Assembly: GCA_964578115.1 (NCBI GenBank)
Contig: CAZOBK010000007.1
Coordinates: 1 to 64,000, forward strand
DNA length: 64,000 nucleotides
Reading direction: 5' to 3'
Origin: Roseibacterium sp964578115
GTDB lineage: Bacteria; Pseudomonadota; Alphaproteobacteria; Rhodobacterales; Rhodobacteraceae
How positions within the stretch are numbered: position 1 is the first letter of the stretch; each line of letters begins with the position of its first letter. The notes beneath the pieces are model-generated. The model saw nothing but the letters and a program-made list of their open reading frames with translations, did not search any database and was not told the DNA's origin. The position numbers were made by a program, and so were the translations under genes. This document shows positions 44,210 through 53,101 of this stretch, piece after piece.

Positions 44210-45897
44210 GCGCGCTTCTCGCGTATCGGCCCCGCGACCTCCGCCGCGTTGTGCAGTGTCAGTTTCAGAACCTCGTCCCTCGGTCCGCAGGTCCTCACGC
44301 GGCCGTCCTCCAGCACGAGAATGTCGTCGCAGGTTGAAATGGCCGTCGGGCGGTGGGTCATCAGAAGTACCGCCTTGCCGGCCCTCTTCATCTCCAGCAC
44401 GGCGGCGTTCAGGGCCTCCGACCCTTCCGCGTCGAGGGCGGAGTTAGGCTCGTCGAGGATCAGGATCTGCGGGTCGCCGTAAAGCGCGCGGGCCAGCGCC
44501 ACGCGCTGCAGTTGCCCGCCCGATAGCTGGTGCGCGCGGCCGCCGATCGGCGTGGCGTAGCCGTTGGGCAGCTTCAGGATGACATCATGCACCCCGGCCC
44601 TTTTCGCGGCCTCGACGACACGGGCCGGATCGCCCTTCCGGTTCATGCGCGCGATGTTCTCGGCGACGGTTCCGGGGAGCATCCGGATGGTTTGCGGCAG
44701 GTAGCCGATGTGGCGTCCGATGGTATGCGGGCTGAACTGGTCGATGGGCGCACCATCGAGACGCACCTCGCCCGCCGCGTGGCGCGATAGACCGATCACG
44801 GCGCGCGCGAGGGAGGATTTGCCCGCGCCCGATTTGCCGATCACGCCCAGGACCCGGCCCGGGCCGATCTCGAACGATATGCCCGACAGGACGGGTCTCT
44901 GCCGGTCGGGGGCGATGACGGCCAGCCCTGCCACTGTCAGGCGCGCCGCCGGCCGGGGCAGCGGCAGGGGCGGCGGTGCTGCGGGCATCGCCCCGGTCAG
45001 CCGCTTCAGATCGCGCCGGGCGGTCCATGCGCGCTGCGCCACGGGCCACTGGGACACGCCGACCTCGACCGGCACAAGCGCGCGGCCCAGCATGACGGAG
45101 GCCGCGATCATCGCCCCGGCCGTCACGTCGCCTTTCAGGACGACCCATGCGCCGACCGCCAACATTGCCGATTGCAGGAACAGCCGGAAGGCGCGGGTGA
45201 AGGCGCCAAAGGCCCCGGTCCAGTCGGTCGCGCGCGTCAGCCGGGCCATGGCCGCGTCCTGCAGGGCGAGCCATCGGTCGGTCACGGCCGCTGTCATGCC
45301 CTGCGCACGGATGAAGTCGCCTGCATCCTCGGCCTGCCGCGCGAAAGCTTGCGCCTCGGCCTGCAGCGCGGCGCCGTCGCGCATCCGGCGTGCGGTCAGC
45401 ATCTGGTTGAGGATAGCGGCGCTCACCAAAACCGCGCCGCCTGCCACACCGACCCAACCCAGAAGCGGGTGAAAGAGGAAGATCGCAGCGAGGAAAACCG
45501 GGGTCCATGGCGCATCCATCAGCGCAAGGCACAACGGCGAGGCGTAGAAGCCACGGATCGCCTCGATATCCGCAAGACTGCCGCCGCGGGGCCCTGACCC
45601 GAGCGCCGCGCGGTCCAGCACCCTCTCGAAGATGTCCCTGTTCAGCCCTGCCTGCACCCGTGCGCCCGCGCGCGACATGACCCGGGCGCGCGCGAAATCG
45701 AGAAGCCAGTAGAGAAGGTAGAGCCCCGAAACCAGCATGGTGAGCGCCAGCAATGTCTCCTCCGAGCGCGACGACAGCACCCGGTCGTAGATCTGCAACA
45801 TGAAAAGCGGACCGGTCAGCATCAGAAGATTGGTAAAGACGCTGAAACACGCGGCGAGGGCGACGGGGCGTCGGTGGGCGAGCCGGTTCTCGGTCAT
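44206..45897 (-). CDS. Type I secretion ABC transporter (PrtD/HlyB-like, without peptidase domain)
   Basis: A 563-residue fused permease/ATPase. A six-helix exporter domain (about 15-300) precedes an ATPase with Walker A GKSGAGKSS, signature LSGGQLQRVALARAL, Walker B ILILDEPNSALD and switch histidine LMTHR. There is no N-terminal C39 peptidase, so the substrate should carry a C-terminal uncleaved signal. ATG 45897 is chosen where similarity begins. No RTX-type substrate gene is near, so the cargo is unknown. Confidence 0.93.
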   Translation of the reverse strand: MTENRLAHRRPVALAACFSVFTNLLMLTGPLFMLQIYDRVLSSRSEETLLALTMLVSGLYLLYWLLDFARARVMSRAGARVQAGLNRDIFERVLDRAALGSGPRGGSLADIEAIRGFYASPLCLALMDAPWTPVFLAAIFLFHPLLGWVGVAGGAVLVSAAILNQMLTARRMRDGAALQAEAQAFARQAEDAGDFIRAQGMTAAVTDRWLALQDAAMARLTRATDWTGAFGAFTRAFRLFLQSAMLAVGAWVVLKGDVTAGAMIAASVMLGRALVPVEVGVSQWPVAQRAWTARRDLKRLTGAMPAAPPPLPLPRPAARLTVAGLAVIAPDRQRPVLSGISFEIGPGRVLGVIGKSGAGKSSLARAVIGLSRHAAGEVRLDGAPIDQFSPHTIGRHIGYLPQTIRMLPGTVAENIARMNRKGDPARVVEAAKRAGVHDVILKLPNGYATPIGGRAHQLSGGQLQRVALARALYGDPQILILDEPNSALDAEGSEALNAAVLEMKRAGKAVLLMTHRPTAISTCDDILVLEDGRVRTCGPRDEVLKLTLHNAAEVAGPIREKRA

Positions 45898-46126
45898 GCG
45901 ATGGGTCTGTTCCGCTCGGTGGGCGACCGCGATCCGCACATGGGTGGCGGCTCACGGATCGATCGCGGTCCTGAATGGGCCAAACTGGTTAGCGTTTGGT
46001 AAGCGAAGTTGGGGGAAACGATCCCCATCGTTCGATCAAAACACCATTCATCACCGGCGCGTTCGCGTCATCCATCGTGATCGGCACGCGTTGGGGGTCG
46101 CTTGGGAAAGAATGACCCTCACGACG

Positions 46127-46163
46127 GAAAAAGACCGGGCCCGTCGTTGGAACGGACCCGGCC
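46127..46163 (-). terminator. Terminator after the triple-repeat exported protein gene
   Basis: Read on the minus strand, a GC-rich stem (GGCCGGGTCCG/CGGGCCCGGTC, one mismatch) is followed by TTTTT, 25 bases past the stop. It sits in a 290-bp gap before the type I secretion genes that otherwise shows no gene. Confidence 0.75.
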
Positions 46164-46187
46164 GGGACGTTTCGGTGCTGCTGTTGG

Positions 46188-46832
46188 TTACGAACCGAGC
46201 GCGCCTTCGATCGCCGTTTGCACGGCCGTCGCATCTTCGGAAGTCATTGCGAGGTAAATCTCGGCCGTTTCTTCCTGGCTCAGCGCGTCGATCTGCTCCT
46301 GCGAGTAGCCCATGCTGGTCAACCGGCTGGCCACTACCTGGTCCATATTGGACCGGGTCTCGGCCATCACCTCGGTCGCGTCGGCCATTTCGCCCATGGG
46401 CGAAAGGTTCATGACCTCAAGCTGTTGGTCCAGATCGTTGGTATCGCCCGTCGTCGCCGCGAGGTAGATCTGAGCCACCTCGTTGTTCGACATGTACTCG
46501 ATGGCGGATGGCTCATAGCCGTTGGCCTCCAGGACATCGCGCACCGCGTCGTCGATCATCGTGGTGCGTTCGAAATCGGCAGGCATCATGTCGGCATCGG
46601 TCAGGTTCATGCTGCTGAGCAGGATACGGACATCTTCGGCGTCTTCGCTGGTGGCCACGAGGTAGATCTCGGCAACCTGCGAATTGCTCAGACGATCCAT
46701 CTCGGAGACGTCGTATCCGTAACTCTCAAGCACGCCGCGCACAGTCTCGCGTGCGTCCGTTTGTGCAAATGCCGCGACCGGAATGGTCAGAGATAGCGCC
46801 GTCGTGGCGGCGAGAAGCGTTCGGAAGATCAT
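46188..46832 (-). CDS. Exported protein with three copies of a novel helical repeat
   Basis: A 214-residue protein with a Sec signal peptide (cleavage near AFA-QT, residues 23/24). The mature part is three repeats of about 47 residues (30-76, 97-142, 167-211). Each runs V-(x)-L-x-(x)-x-GY, a short loop, S/N-(x)-V/T-A-E/Q-IYL-A-T-(S/T)-x-D, then an acidic helix ending in MNL or similar. It is strongly acidic. I do not recognise the family; the repeats read as helix-turn-helix units of a binding scaffold. Confidence 0.8.
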   Translation of the reverse strand: MIFRTLLAATTALSLTIPVAAFAQTDARETVRGVLESYGYDVSEMDRLSNSQVAEIYLVATSEDAEDVRILLSSMNLTDADMMPADFERTTMIDDAVRDVLEANGYEPSAIEYMSNNEVAQIYLAATTGDTNDLDQQLEVMNLSPMGEMADATEVMAETRSNMDQVVASRLTSMGYSQEQIDALSQEETAEIYLAMTSEDATAVQTAIEGALGS

Positions 46833-47037
46833 GCTGATATCCTTTCTTTTGCGTTACCTTGCGCCGCCTTCGCGGGCTTCGCGGCTCCGGGCGGCTCGGG
46901 ACGTCTACGCACAAGGTCCGCAAGTGTTCCCGCCGAATTCGCCCGCTTCAGTCACGCCTGGCTGAGGATGGCCAGCGTCAGCGCTCATCTGCCCCGCGCA
47001 GATCGGACCGGATCGCACTGAGACGCCTTGTCCACGC

Positions 47038-47063
47038 GGAACCGAACGGCGGCCCCCGGCGTT
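47038..47063 (+). promoter_or_regulatory. EcfG-type stress promoter before the GalU-like gene
   Basis: GGAAC at 47038-47042, a 17-base spacer, CGTT at 47060-47063. This is an exact match to the alphaproteobacterial general stress sigma consensus, 39 bases before the start codon. Confidence 0.75.
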
Positions 47064-47101
47064 CCACCCCGGATATTACCCTCAGCAAGGAGTGCCCGAA
47101 G

Positions 47102-47881
47102 ATGATCCGGACCGCCGTCTTTCCCGTCGCTGGCCGTGGCTCGCGCATGCAACCGGCAACCAATGCCGTCGCGAAGGAGTTGCTGCCGGTTTACGACACG
47201 CCGCTGCTGCAGTTCGCCATCGACGAGGCGCGCGACGCCGGGATCGAACGGTTCGTTTTCGTCACCAGTGACGACAAGCCCGGGGTCGAGGCCTATGTCC
47301 GGTCCCAGCATGGCGATCTCGACAGTCTCTTCCTGGCCCAGGAGGCGCCGCTTGGCTTGGGTCACGCGGTCCTCACGGCCAATGGCGCGGTGGAAAACGA
47401 AGCCTTCGCCGTGATCCTGCCCGATGATGTGATCTTCGCCTCGCCGCCGGCCCTGGCGCAGATGTGCCGGGCCTATGACACAGGTTTTGCCCATCACATG
47501 ATCGCGGCGATGGAGGTGGGCCCCGAAGAGACGGGCGCCTACGGTATCTTCGACGCCGATCCGCCGGCGACGGGTCGCCAGGTGACGGTGCGCGGACTGG
47601 TGGAGAAACCCGAACCAAGGCAGGCGCCTTCCACGCTGGCGGCGGTTGGTCGCTACATCCTCGCGCCCAGCATCTTCGAGACGCTGCTGACAACCGGCAA
47701 GGGACGGGGCGGAGAGATCCAGCTGACCGACGCCATCGCGCGGGATGCGCGGCGGATGCCTGTGGCAGCCTTCCGTTTCGAGGGCGTGCGCTACGATTGC
47801 GGGCGACCAGAGGGGTTGCTCGAAGCCGCGACGGCTATCCGGGACGCCCGCGAGATGATGGAGGCCGGTGCCGTGGCTTGA
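47102..47881 (+). CDS. GalU-like nucleotidyltransferase (UTP-glucose-1-phosphate uridylyltransferase family)
   Basis: A 259-residue sugar-nucleotide synthetase. The N-terminal GRGSRMQPATNAVAKELLP and YDTPLLQFAIDEA are a variant of the usual GTRxLPATKAxPKE/DKP motif, with the usual lysine of ATKA replaced by asparagine. LPDDVIF, GLVEKP, GRYIL and YDCGRPEGLLEAA are retained. It is about 40 residues shorter than a typical GalU, so the sugar or base may differ. It is expressed from its own EcfG-type promoter. Confidence 0.82.
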   Translation: MIRTAVFPVAGRGSRMQPATNAVAKELLPVYDTPLLQFAIDEARDAGIERFVFVTSDDKPGVEAYVRSQHGDLDSLFLAQEAPLGLGHAVLTANGAVENEAFAVILPDDVIFASPPALAQMCRAYDTGFAHHMIAAMEVGPEETGAYGIFDADPPATGRQVTVRGLVEKPEPRQAPSTLAAVGRYILAPSIFETLLTTGKGRGGEIQLTDAIARDARRMPVAAFRFEGVRYDCGRPEGLLEAATAIRDAREMMEAGAVA

Positions 47882-48013
47882 GCCCGAGCACCGGCCCCGA
47901 GCACCGGGCTTGTGCGGCGTCCGCTGGCTGGAACTGTCAGAGGTGGGCAAAGTCCATCGACGCCGGTCTCTCTCTTTTTGCCGCGCCGTTTGCTCCCTGG
48001 ACGAGTGCCTCGG

Positions 48014-48409
48014 CTAGAACACCAGGCCCAGCAGAATCCAGATGACGCCGATAGCCACGATGATCACGAGGGCGCGACGCCAGTTGTCCCGGCTGCCGCG
48101 CACGCGTTCGGGGCTGCGTGTCGGCGTGTCGGCCGCGCCTGCATCGCCGGGGCCTGCGCGCACGTCGCGCTTTTCGGTTCCGGCGACGTTCACTGCATGC
48201 GTCTTGGCCGGCTCCGCGCGGGGGGATGGCGGCTCGGCTCCGGGCTTTTTGCCGGGTGTGCCGCTTTCGCTGTCGGTCTCCTGCGGGGCGGCGGCCGGCT
48301 CTTCGATCCGGCGGGCGCGGTTTTCCTGCACCAGCTGATCGCGCGTCTTGGGCGCGGTCGCGGGGGCCTCTCCGACATCGGGGGCCCACTTGGCGTCCTT
48401 CCTGGTCAT
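48014..48409 (-). CDS. Tail-anchored small protein with a charged disordered domain
   Basis: A 131-residue protein. Residues 1-105 are hydrophilic, Pro/Ala/Glu-rich and probably disordered; the C-terminal 25 residues (RRALVIIVAIGVIWILLGLVF) form a single membrane helix at the very end. No family recognised. It lies between the GalU-like gene and degP, divergent from degP, with no EcfG motif that I can find upstream. Confidence 0.6.
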   Translation of the reverse strand: MTRKDAKWAPDVGEAPATAPKTRDQLVQENRARRIEEPAAAPQETDSESGTPGKKPGAEPPSPRAEPAKTHAVNVAGTEKRDVRAGPGDAGAADTPTRSPERVRGSRDNWRRALVIIVAIGVIWILLGLVF

Positions 48410-48485
48410 CTCATCCTCCGGCTCGGTTATCCTGAAGGATCAATGCGCAACGGGTGCCAATGTTCCCGCGCGACGCGCGCGGGGC

Positions 48486-48511
48486 GGAACCCGTTGCCCG
48501 GTCGGCGCGTT
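48486..48511 (+). promoter_or_regulatory. EcfG-type stress promoter before degP
   Basis: GGAAC at 48486-48490, a 17-base spacer, CGTT at 48508-48511. Exact consensus match, 37 bases before the degP start. Confidence 0.75.
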
Positions 48512-48548
48512 TTGCCGCTTTAGCCTCATCGACATCGAAAGGATCGCC

Positions 48549-50027
48549 ATGACGTCCGTGACCCGTCCGACCCGCCACCGTTCCGGCAAACCTTCCCTCG
48601 GCGTAGCCCTAGCCGTGATGCTGGCCGTGGGCCTGCCCGCCGCACCCGCGCCGGCGCAGGACGCCGGTTTCGAAACGCCGCAGGATTTCTCGCTGATGGT
48701 GGCCGAGCGGCTACCTTCGGTCGTCGGCATCCTGTCCACCGGACCGACCCCCGAGGGCCCGCCCGCGACCATACCTCAGCTGCCGCCCGAGTTGCGCGAG
48801 TTTTTCGGTCAGCCGGGGCCTCAGATGCGCCCGCCCGGCCCCATGCGCAGCCAGGGCTCGGGCTTCATCATCTCCGGGGACGGGCTCGTGGTGACCAACA
48901 ACCATGTCATTGAAGGCGCCCAGCGGATCGAGGTCGTGCTGAACGACGAACGCCGCTTCGACGCCACGCTGGTCGGCACCGACCCGGCCACAGATATCGC
49001 CCTGCTCAGGATCGAAGGCGTCGAGGACCTGCACGCCGTATCATGGGGGTCGTCCGACGATTTGACCATCGGGGAATGGGTGGTGGCCATCGGCAATCCC
49101 TTCGGCCTCGGCGGCACCGTGACGGCCGGGATCGTCTCGGCCCGGTCGCGCGACATCGATGCGGGTCCCTATGACGATTTCATCCAGACCGACGCCGCGA
49201 TCAACCGGGGCAATTCTGGCGGGCCGCTCTTCGATGCCACGGGCGACGTGGTGGGCGTGAACACGGCGATCTTCTCGCCCACCGGCGGCAATGTGGGGAT
49301 CGGGTTCGCCGTGCCCTCCTCGGTCGCCGAGAGGGTGGTGACCGATCTGCGCGAAGACGGCCGGGTCGAGCGCGGCTGGCTCGGCGTGCAGGTGCAGGCA
49401 CTCGACGAGACGTTGGCTGGCGCGCTGGGTCTCGAGGACGCGCGCGGCGTGCTGATCGCCGACGTGGTAGAGGACAGCCCCGCCGCCCGTGCCGGGCTGG
49501 AGCCGGGGGACGTGATCCTCGAGGTCTCGGGTTCGGAGGTGAACACACCGCGCGATCTGACATTCGCCATCGCGGACCTGCCCGTGGGCGACGAGGTCGA
49601 CATCTCCTACATGCGCGCCGATGAGGCCAACGAGGTGCAGGTGACCATCGGGCTGAGGTCCGCCGCGATCATCGCCGAGGACATTCCGCCGGCCACCGCG
49701 ATCCCCGATGAGGACGCGGGCCCGCGCATGGGTGTCTCGGTCACGCCGCTCTCGGGCGATCTGCGCGAGCGGGCGGGCATCCCCAACGATGTGCGCGGCC
49801 TTCTGGTGCAGCAAGTGGCGCCGGCCAGCGCGGCGCAGGCGGCGGGCGTGCGCCCGGGCGATGTTCTGGTGTCGGCCGAGGGGGCGCAACTGGGTCGTGT
49901 CCAGACGCTGCGCGACGCGATCGAGGCGGTGTCAGAGGAGGACGGGTTGCTCCTCGTCCGCATCTTCCGGAACGGGACCTACGGATTTATCACTGTCGAT
50001 CTGTCCGAGCCGCCGGCAGAGAACTGA
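48549..50027 (+). CDS. degP: Periplasmic serine protease, Do/DegP family
   Basis: A 492-residue HtrA-type protease/chaperone for misfolded envelope proteins. Signal peptide 1-36. The trypsin-like domain has the catalytic triad in VVTNNHVIEG, ATDIALLRI and GNSGGPLF. Two PDZ domains follow (about 265-355 with GWLGVQVQAL, and 400-490 with GPRMGVSVTPL). The EcfG-type promoter upstream makes it a stress-regulated protease. A hairpin terminator follows the stop. Confidence 0.95.
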   Translation: MTSVTRPTRHRSGKPSLGVALAVMLAVGLPAAPAPAQDAGFETPQDFSLMVAERLPSVVGILSTGPTPEGPPATIPQLPPELREFFGQPGPQMRPPGPMRSQGSGFIISGDGLVVTNNHVIEGAQRIEVVLNDERRFDATLVGTDPATDIALLRIEGVEDLHAVSWGSSDDLTIGEWVVAIGNPFGLGGTVTAGIVSARSRDIDAGPYDDFIQTDAAINRGNSGGPLFDATGDVVGVNTAIFSPTGGNVGIGFAVPSSVAERVVTDLREDGRVERGWLGVQVQALDETLAGALGLEDARGVLIADVVEDSPAARAGLEPGDVILEVSGSEVNTPRDLTFAIADLPVGDEVDISYMRADEANEVQVTIGLRSAAIIAEDIPPATAIPDEDAGPRMGVSVTPLSGDLRERAGIPNDVRGLLVQQVAPASAAQAAGVRPGDVLVSAEGAQLGRVQTLRDAIEAVSEEDGLLLVRIFRNGTYGFITVDLSEPPAEN

Positions 50028-50056
50028 CCGGGCCGAGCCTGTCGGCACATGCAAAA

Positions 50057-50083
50057 GGGCCGCCCCTTCGCCAGGGGCGGCCC
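50057..50083. terminator. Bidirectional terminator between degP and dps
   Basis: A ten-base perfect stem GGGCCGCCCC/GGGGCGGCCC with a seven-base loop lies between two converging genes; ATTTTC follows on the plus strand and TTTTGC on the minus strand. Confidence 0.85.
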
Positions 50084-50109
50084 CATTTTCGTTTCGGCCA
50101 GTGCGCGCG

Positions 50110-50592
50110 TTACGCGGCCTCGGCATTCGCGCCGATGAACCAGGCGTCCTTGTCCACCGCGCGGCTCACCTCCGTAAAGAGATCGGCGGTGTCCACGTCT
50201 CCCGCTTCCTCGGCCACATCGGCGGCCTCGCGGACGGCGGAGCCCAGTTCCATGAAGCGCTCCTTCAGATGCAGGATATGCTCCTCGAGGCTTGACAAGT
50301 CCGCCGGATAGGCGTCGAGCGTGGATTTCTCGGCCACGATCTCGACCGTGCCGGTGGCATGTCCGCCGAGGATAACGGCGCGTTCGGCCATAGTGTCGGC
50401 GCTCCCGCGCAGGCGGTCGGCCACATCGTCGAGCATCTCGTGCACGCCGATAAAGCCCTTGCCCTTGATGTTCCAATGCGCCTGCTTGACGGCCAGCGTC
50501 AGGTTGATCGTGTTGACGAGGTTGGCATTCAGCAGATCGACGACCTGCGCGCGCGTGTCCTGATTGAGACCTGCGGCGAAATGGGTTGGCAT
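50110..50592 (-). CDS. dps: Dps-family DNA-binding ferritin-like protein
   Basis: A 160-residue four-helix protein forming a dodecameric iron store that protects DNA in stress. The ferroxidase ligands lie in KQAHWNIKG and HEMLDDVADRLRGSADTMAER at the inter-subunit site. ATG 50592 starts MPTHFAAGLN. An upstream EcfG-like promoter places it in the stress regulon, as expected for Dps. Confidence 0.93.
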   Translation of the reverse strand: MPTHFAAGLNQDTRAQVVDLLNANLVNTINLTLAVKQAHWNIKGKGFIGVHEMLDDVADRLRGSADTMAERAVILGGHATGTVEIVAEKSTLDAYPADLSSLEEHILHLKERFMELGSAVREAADVAEEAGDVDTADLFTEVSRAVDKDAWFIGANAEAA

Positions 50593-50629
50593 GAATATCT
50601 CCGTATTTCGGTTTTCGATACGTGTGGAC

Positions 50630-50654
50630 AACACGAAGTGGATGGCAGGGTTCC
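50630..50654 (-). promoter_or_regulatory. EcfG-type stress promoter before dps
   Basis: On the minus strand GGAAC at 50654-50650, a 16-base spacer and TGTT at 50633-50630. The -10 box differs from CGTT at one base but keeps GTT. Confidence 0.6.
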
Positions 50655-50671
50655 AAATGGCGTCGGGGGGG

Positions 50672-51322
50672 TCAGTCTTCCTCGAACGAGCTGACAAGCG
50701 CGTCGATCCCGTCCCGAGCCGTGACGATCAGCAGGCCGTCGCCGGTCTCGAGGGTGAAGTCATCCTCGGCCAGATGTTCGTCGCTCTCGCGGATGACGGC
50801 CACCACGCGGGCCTCTTCGGGCAGGTCGAGTTCGCCCAGCGCCGAGCCGGAGAGCCGGTCAGGCACCTCCACCCGCTTGAGCGCCAACTGGTTGCTCAGT
50901 GCGCTCTCGTGGGCCAGTTCGGTGCGATCCTCAAGCGCGTCGGCCAGTTCCTGCGCGACGGTGGCATGGGGGTTGATCGCGTCGTGCAGCTCCAGTTCCT
51001 CGCAGACATTCATCAGCTCCGAGGAAACGATCTGTGGGATCACGCGCCCGAACCCGATGGAGCGCGCGACGAGACAGGCGAGGATGTTGTCCTCGGATGC
51101 ATTGGTGACGGCGACGAAGACGTCGTTCTCGCCCCTGTAGACCTCGCGCAGGGTGGTGGGCAGGGTGCCGTCGCCATGGAGCATGCCGCAATCCAGCCGC
51201 TGGGCCAGGTCCTCCAGCTTTTCCCGGCTCTGGTCGATGACGACGACCTCGTGTTCATCCTCGATCAGAGTTCCGGCCATGGCCTCGCCGAAGCGGGACG
51301 CGCCGAGAATGACGATACGCAT
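50672..51322 (-). CDS. trkA: TrkA-type potassium uptake regulatory subunit
   Basis: A 216-residue RCK protein: a Rossmann NAD/nucleotide-binding half (IVILGASRFGEAMAGTLIED, VVIDQS) followed by a TrkA-C domain (about 140-215). It is the short, single-unit form like KtrA rather than the doubled E. coli TrkA. It gates the TrkH channel encoded just upstream (six-base gap) in response to nucleotide or redox state. Confidence 0.9.
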   Translation of the reverse strand: MRIVILGASRFGEAMAGTLIEDEHEVVVIDQSREKLEDLAQRLDCGMLHGDGTLPTTLREVYRGENDVFVAVTNASEDNILACLVARSIGFGRVIPQIVSSELMNVCEELELHDAINPHATVAQELADALEDRTELAHESALSNQLALKRVEVPDRLSGSALGELDLPEEARVVAVIRESDEHLAEDDFTLETGDGLLIVTARDGIDALVSSFEED

Positions 51323-51328
51323 GGGTTC

Positions 51329-52798
51329 CTACCTCCGTGACATCCATGTGCGCGGCGCAAGCAGAAGCAGCACCGCGAAGAATTCCAGCCGTCCCAGCCA
51401 CATTCCGAACCCCAGCGAGAGTTTCAGATCGTCGCTCAGATCCGCGCCGACGATCCCGGTGGACAGGCCCACCGTGGACAGGGCCGAGACGACCTCGAAA
51501 AGCGCGGGCAGGGCGGGATGGCCATGGCCCAGCATGTGCAGCCAGAGAACGGCCATCGCCAGAAGATAGATGCCGACAAGCGCGAGGATGGCGGTCAGCG
51601 TGTCAGCCTCCACCGGCTCGCCCGCGTGGCGCAGGGGGGCGAGCGCGCCGGCCGGCAGACGCTGCTTCTGACCGGCATGCAGGATCGCGCGCAGCACGAT
51701 GCCCAGCCGCAGGAGCTTCAGGCCGCCGGCCGTCGACCCGATGTCGCCGCCCGCCGCCATCGCGATGACCAGCACCAGCAGCGCCGCGCCCGCCGGCGGC
51801 ATGGGTCCGGTCGAGAAACCCGCCGTGGTCAGTGCCGAGACCATGTTGAGGATTTCGGAGTAAATGCCGGAAATACTGCGGAAACCGCCCACGTAGAGCA
51901 TTGCGGCATAAAGTGTGCACACCGCCAGGAGCGCGAGGAGTATCCGCCGGGCCGAGCCAAGCGTCCAGGCGTCGCGGAACTTGCCCTGCAGGATCAGCAC
52001 ATATGTCAGAAGAGACACCGCGCCGAGGACGCCGGCCAGCACCACGACCCCCTGTCCAAGCGCGCCGTAGCTGGCGAGGCTGTCGGAGCGCGGCGCGAAG
52101 CCCCCCGTCGAGACCGCCGCCAGGATCAGCGCCACGGCCTCGCGCCAGTCCGGAATCACGAGCGCCGCGAGCGCCGTCATGGCGACGGTCAGCCCCAAGT
52201 AGACCGACAGGAGCTGCTGCGCCTGTCTCCGGGTCGAGGCGATGCGATCGCCCTGGTCGATGCCAGCCTGTCCCAGCCTGCGTGCGGGCATGCCCGAGGG
52301 CAGCAGCAGTGCCAGCACGGCGGTGGCGATGACCAACCCGCCGCACCATTGCGCCCAGGCCCGCAGGATATGGCCCGCGAAGGGCCAGCTGTCGGGGTCG
52401 GCGGCGACAGAAAGGCCGGTGGTCGTGGCCGCGCTCATCGCTTCGAAGAAGGCGTCGACGGGCGGCATGCCGAGCGTCATGAACGCCGGCATCGTCAGGA
52501 CCGCGCTGAGGCCGAATACGAGCGCGATGGAGGAGATCGCCTCGATCCCGCGCAGGTCGGCGGGCAGGGGCCGGCGCCAGACGGCGGCGAAGACGGCAAG
52601 CGACAGAACCGCGGGGATGATGAGGCTGAGCGCGAGTGGCACTGCCGCTTCGACAAGCGCCCAGAGCGCGGGAGGGCCCAGAAGCACCACGAAGATCGGC
52701 GCGTGTTTGGCCAGTGTCAGCGCCACGACCGAAACGCGCGCGCGCTGGATCAGCGGGTCGGACCCGCCGCGAAAGGCGGCTGCGCGCCTGACGCTCAC
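51329..52798 (-). CDS. trkH: TrkH-family potassium transporter
   Basis: A 489-residue membrane protein of the SKT superfamily. The four pore loops are visible: SAATTTGLSVA, AAVSTGGFAP, SALTTAGFSTGP and SALSTVGLSTGI, each with a G in the filter position. The start is taken as GTG 52798 because the open frame extends to 53053 with no similarity. It probably forms an operon with trkA. Confidence 0.9.
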   Translation of the reverse strand: MSVRRAAAFRGGSDPLIQRARVSVVALTLAKHAPIFVVLLGPPALWALVEAAVPLALSLIIPAVLSLAVFAAVWRRPLPADLRGIEAISSIALVFGLSAVLTMPAFMTLGMPPVDAFFEAMSAATTTGLSVAADPDSWPFAGHILRAWAQWCGGLVIATAVLALLLPSGMPARRLGQAGIDQGDRIASTRRQAQQLLSVYLGLTVAMTALAALVIPDWREAVALILAAVSTGGFAPRSDSLASYGALGQGVVVLAGVLGAVSLLTYVLILQGKFRDAWTLGSARRILLALLAVCTLYAAMLYVGGFRSISGIYSEILNMVSALTTAGFSTGPMPPAGAALLVLVIAMAAGGDIGSTAGGLKLLRLGIVLRAILHAGQKQRLPAGALAPLRHAGEPVEADTLTAILALVGIYLLAMAVLWLHMLGHGHPALPALFEVVSALSTVGLSTGIVGADLSDDLKLSLGFGMWLGRLEFFAVLLLLAPRTWMSRR

Positions 52799-53101
52799 GG
52801 CACGGACGGTCCGGCTGGGCGGTATGTGGCGCCGCAGACCAGGGAGCCGCCGGACCGCCCCGACGCGTGCGCGTCGACAAGGGACACGGCGCGCGTCACT
52901 GCCGCCCGGGCCCCGCGGCTCTTGGGCGAATGTCTGGAACTGGGCATGCGTACGCCCTCCCGGATCGGCGTCCTGCGGGCAAGTCTCGCCCACATTCCGG
53001 ATTTGGTCCATGCCCTGCGGATCACCGTGTTTCCCGTTTAGTTGCGGCAGCAAAAAGGGGCCGCTTTCGCGACCCCTTTTCCGGGAGGATGGACGGCGGG
53101 G
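52799..53101. other. Gene-free stretch before trkH
   Basis: About 300 bases between the trkH start and the PRC-barrel gene stop hold the PRC-barrel terminator (53053-53080) and presumably the trkH promoter. I find no gene or EcfG promoter pattern here. Confidence 0.5.
53053..53080 (-). terminator. Terminator after the PRC-barrel gene
   Basis: On the minus strand the stem AAAAGGGG/CCCCTTTT with a 12-base loop is followed by TTG. It is 21 bases after the gene's stop. Confidence 0.8.

Noticed and set aside
46149..46172. GGAAC inside the terminator at 46149, followed by CGTT
   Set aside because: The spacer is only 14 bases, too short for the EcfG pattern, and no gene starts downstream on that strand.
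48410..48548. EcfG promoter for the tail-anchored protein gene on the minus strand
   Set aside because: A GTTCC is present at 48462-48466, but no AACG (or AACA) at the right distance on the plus strand.
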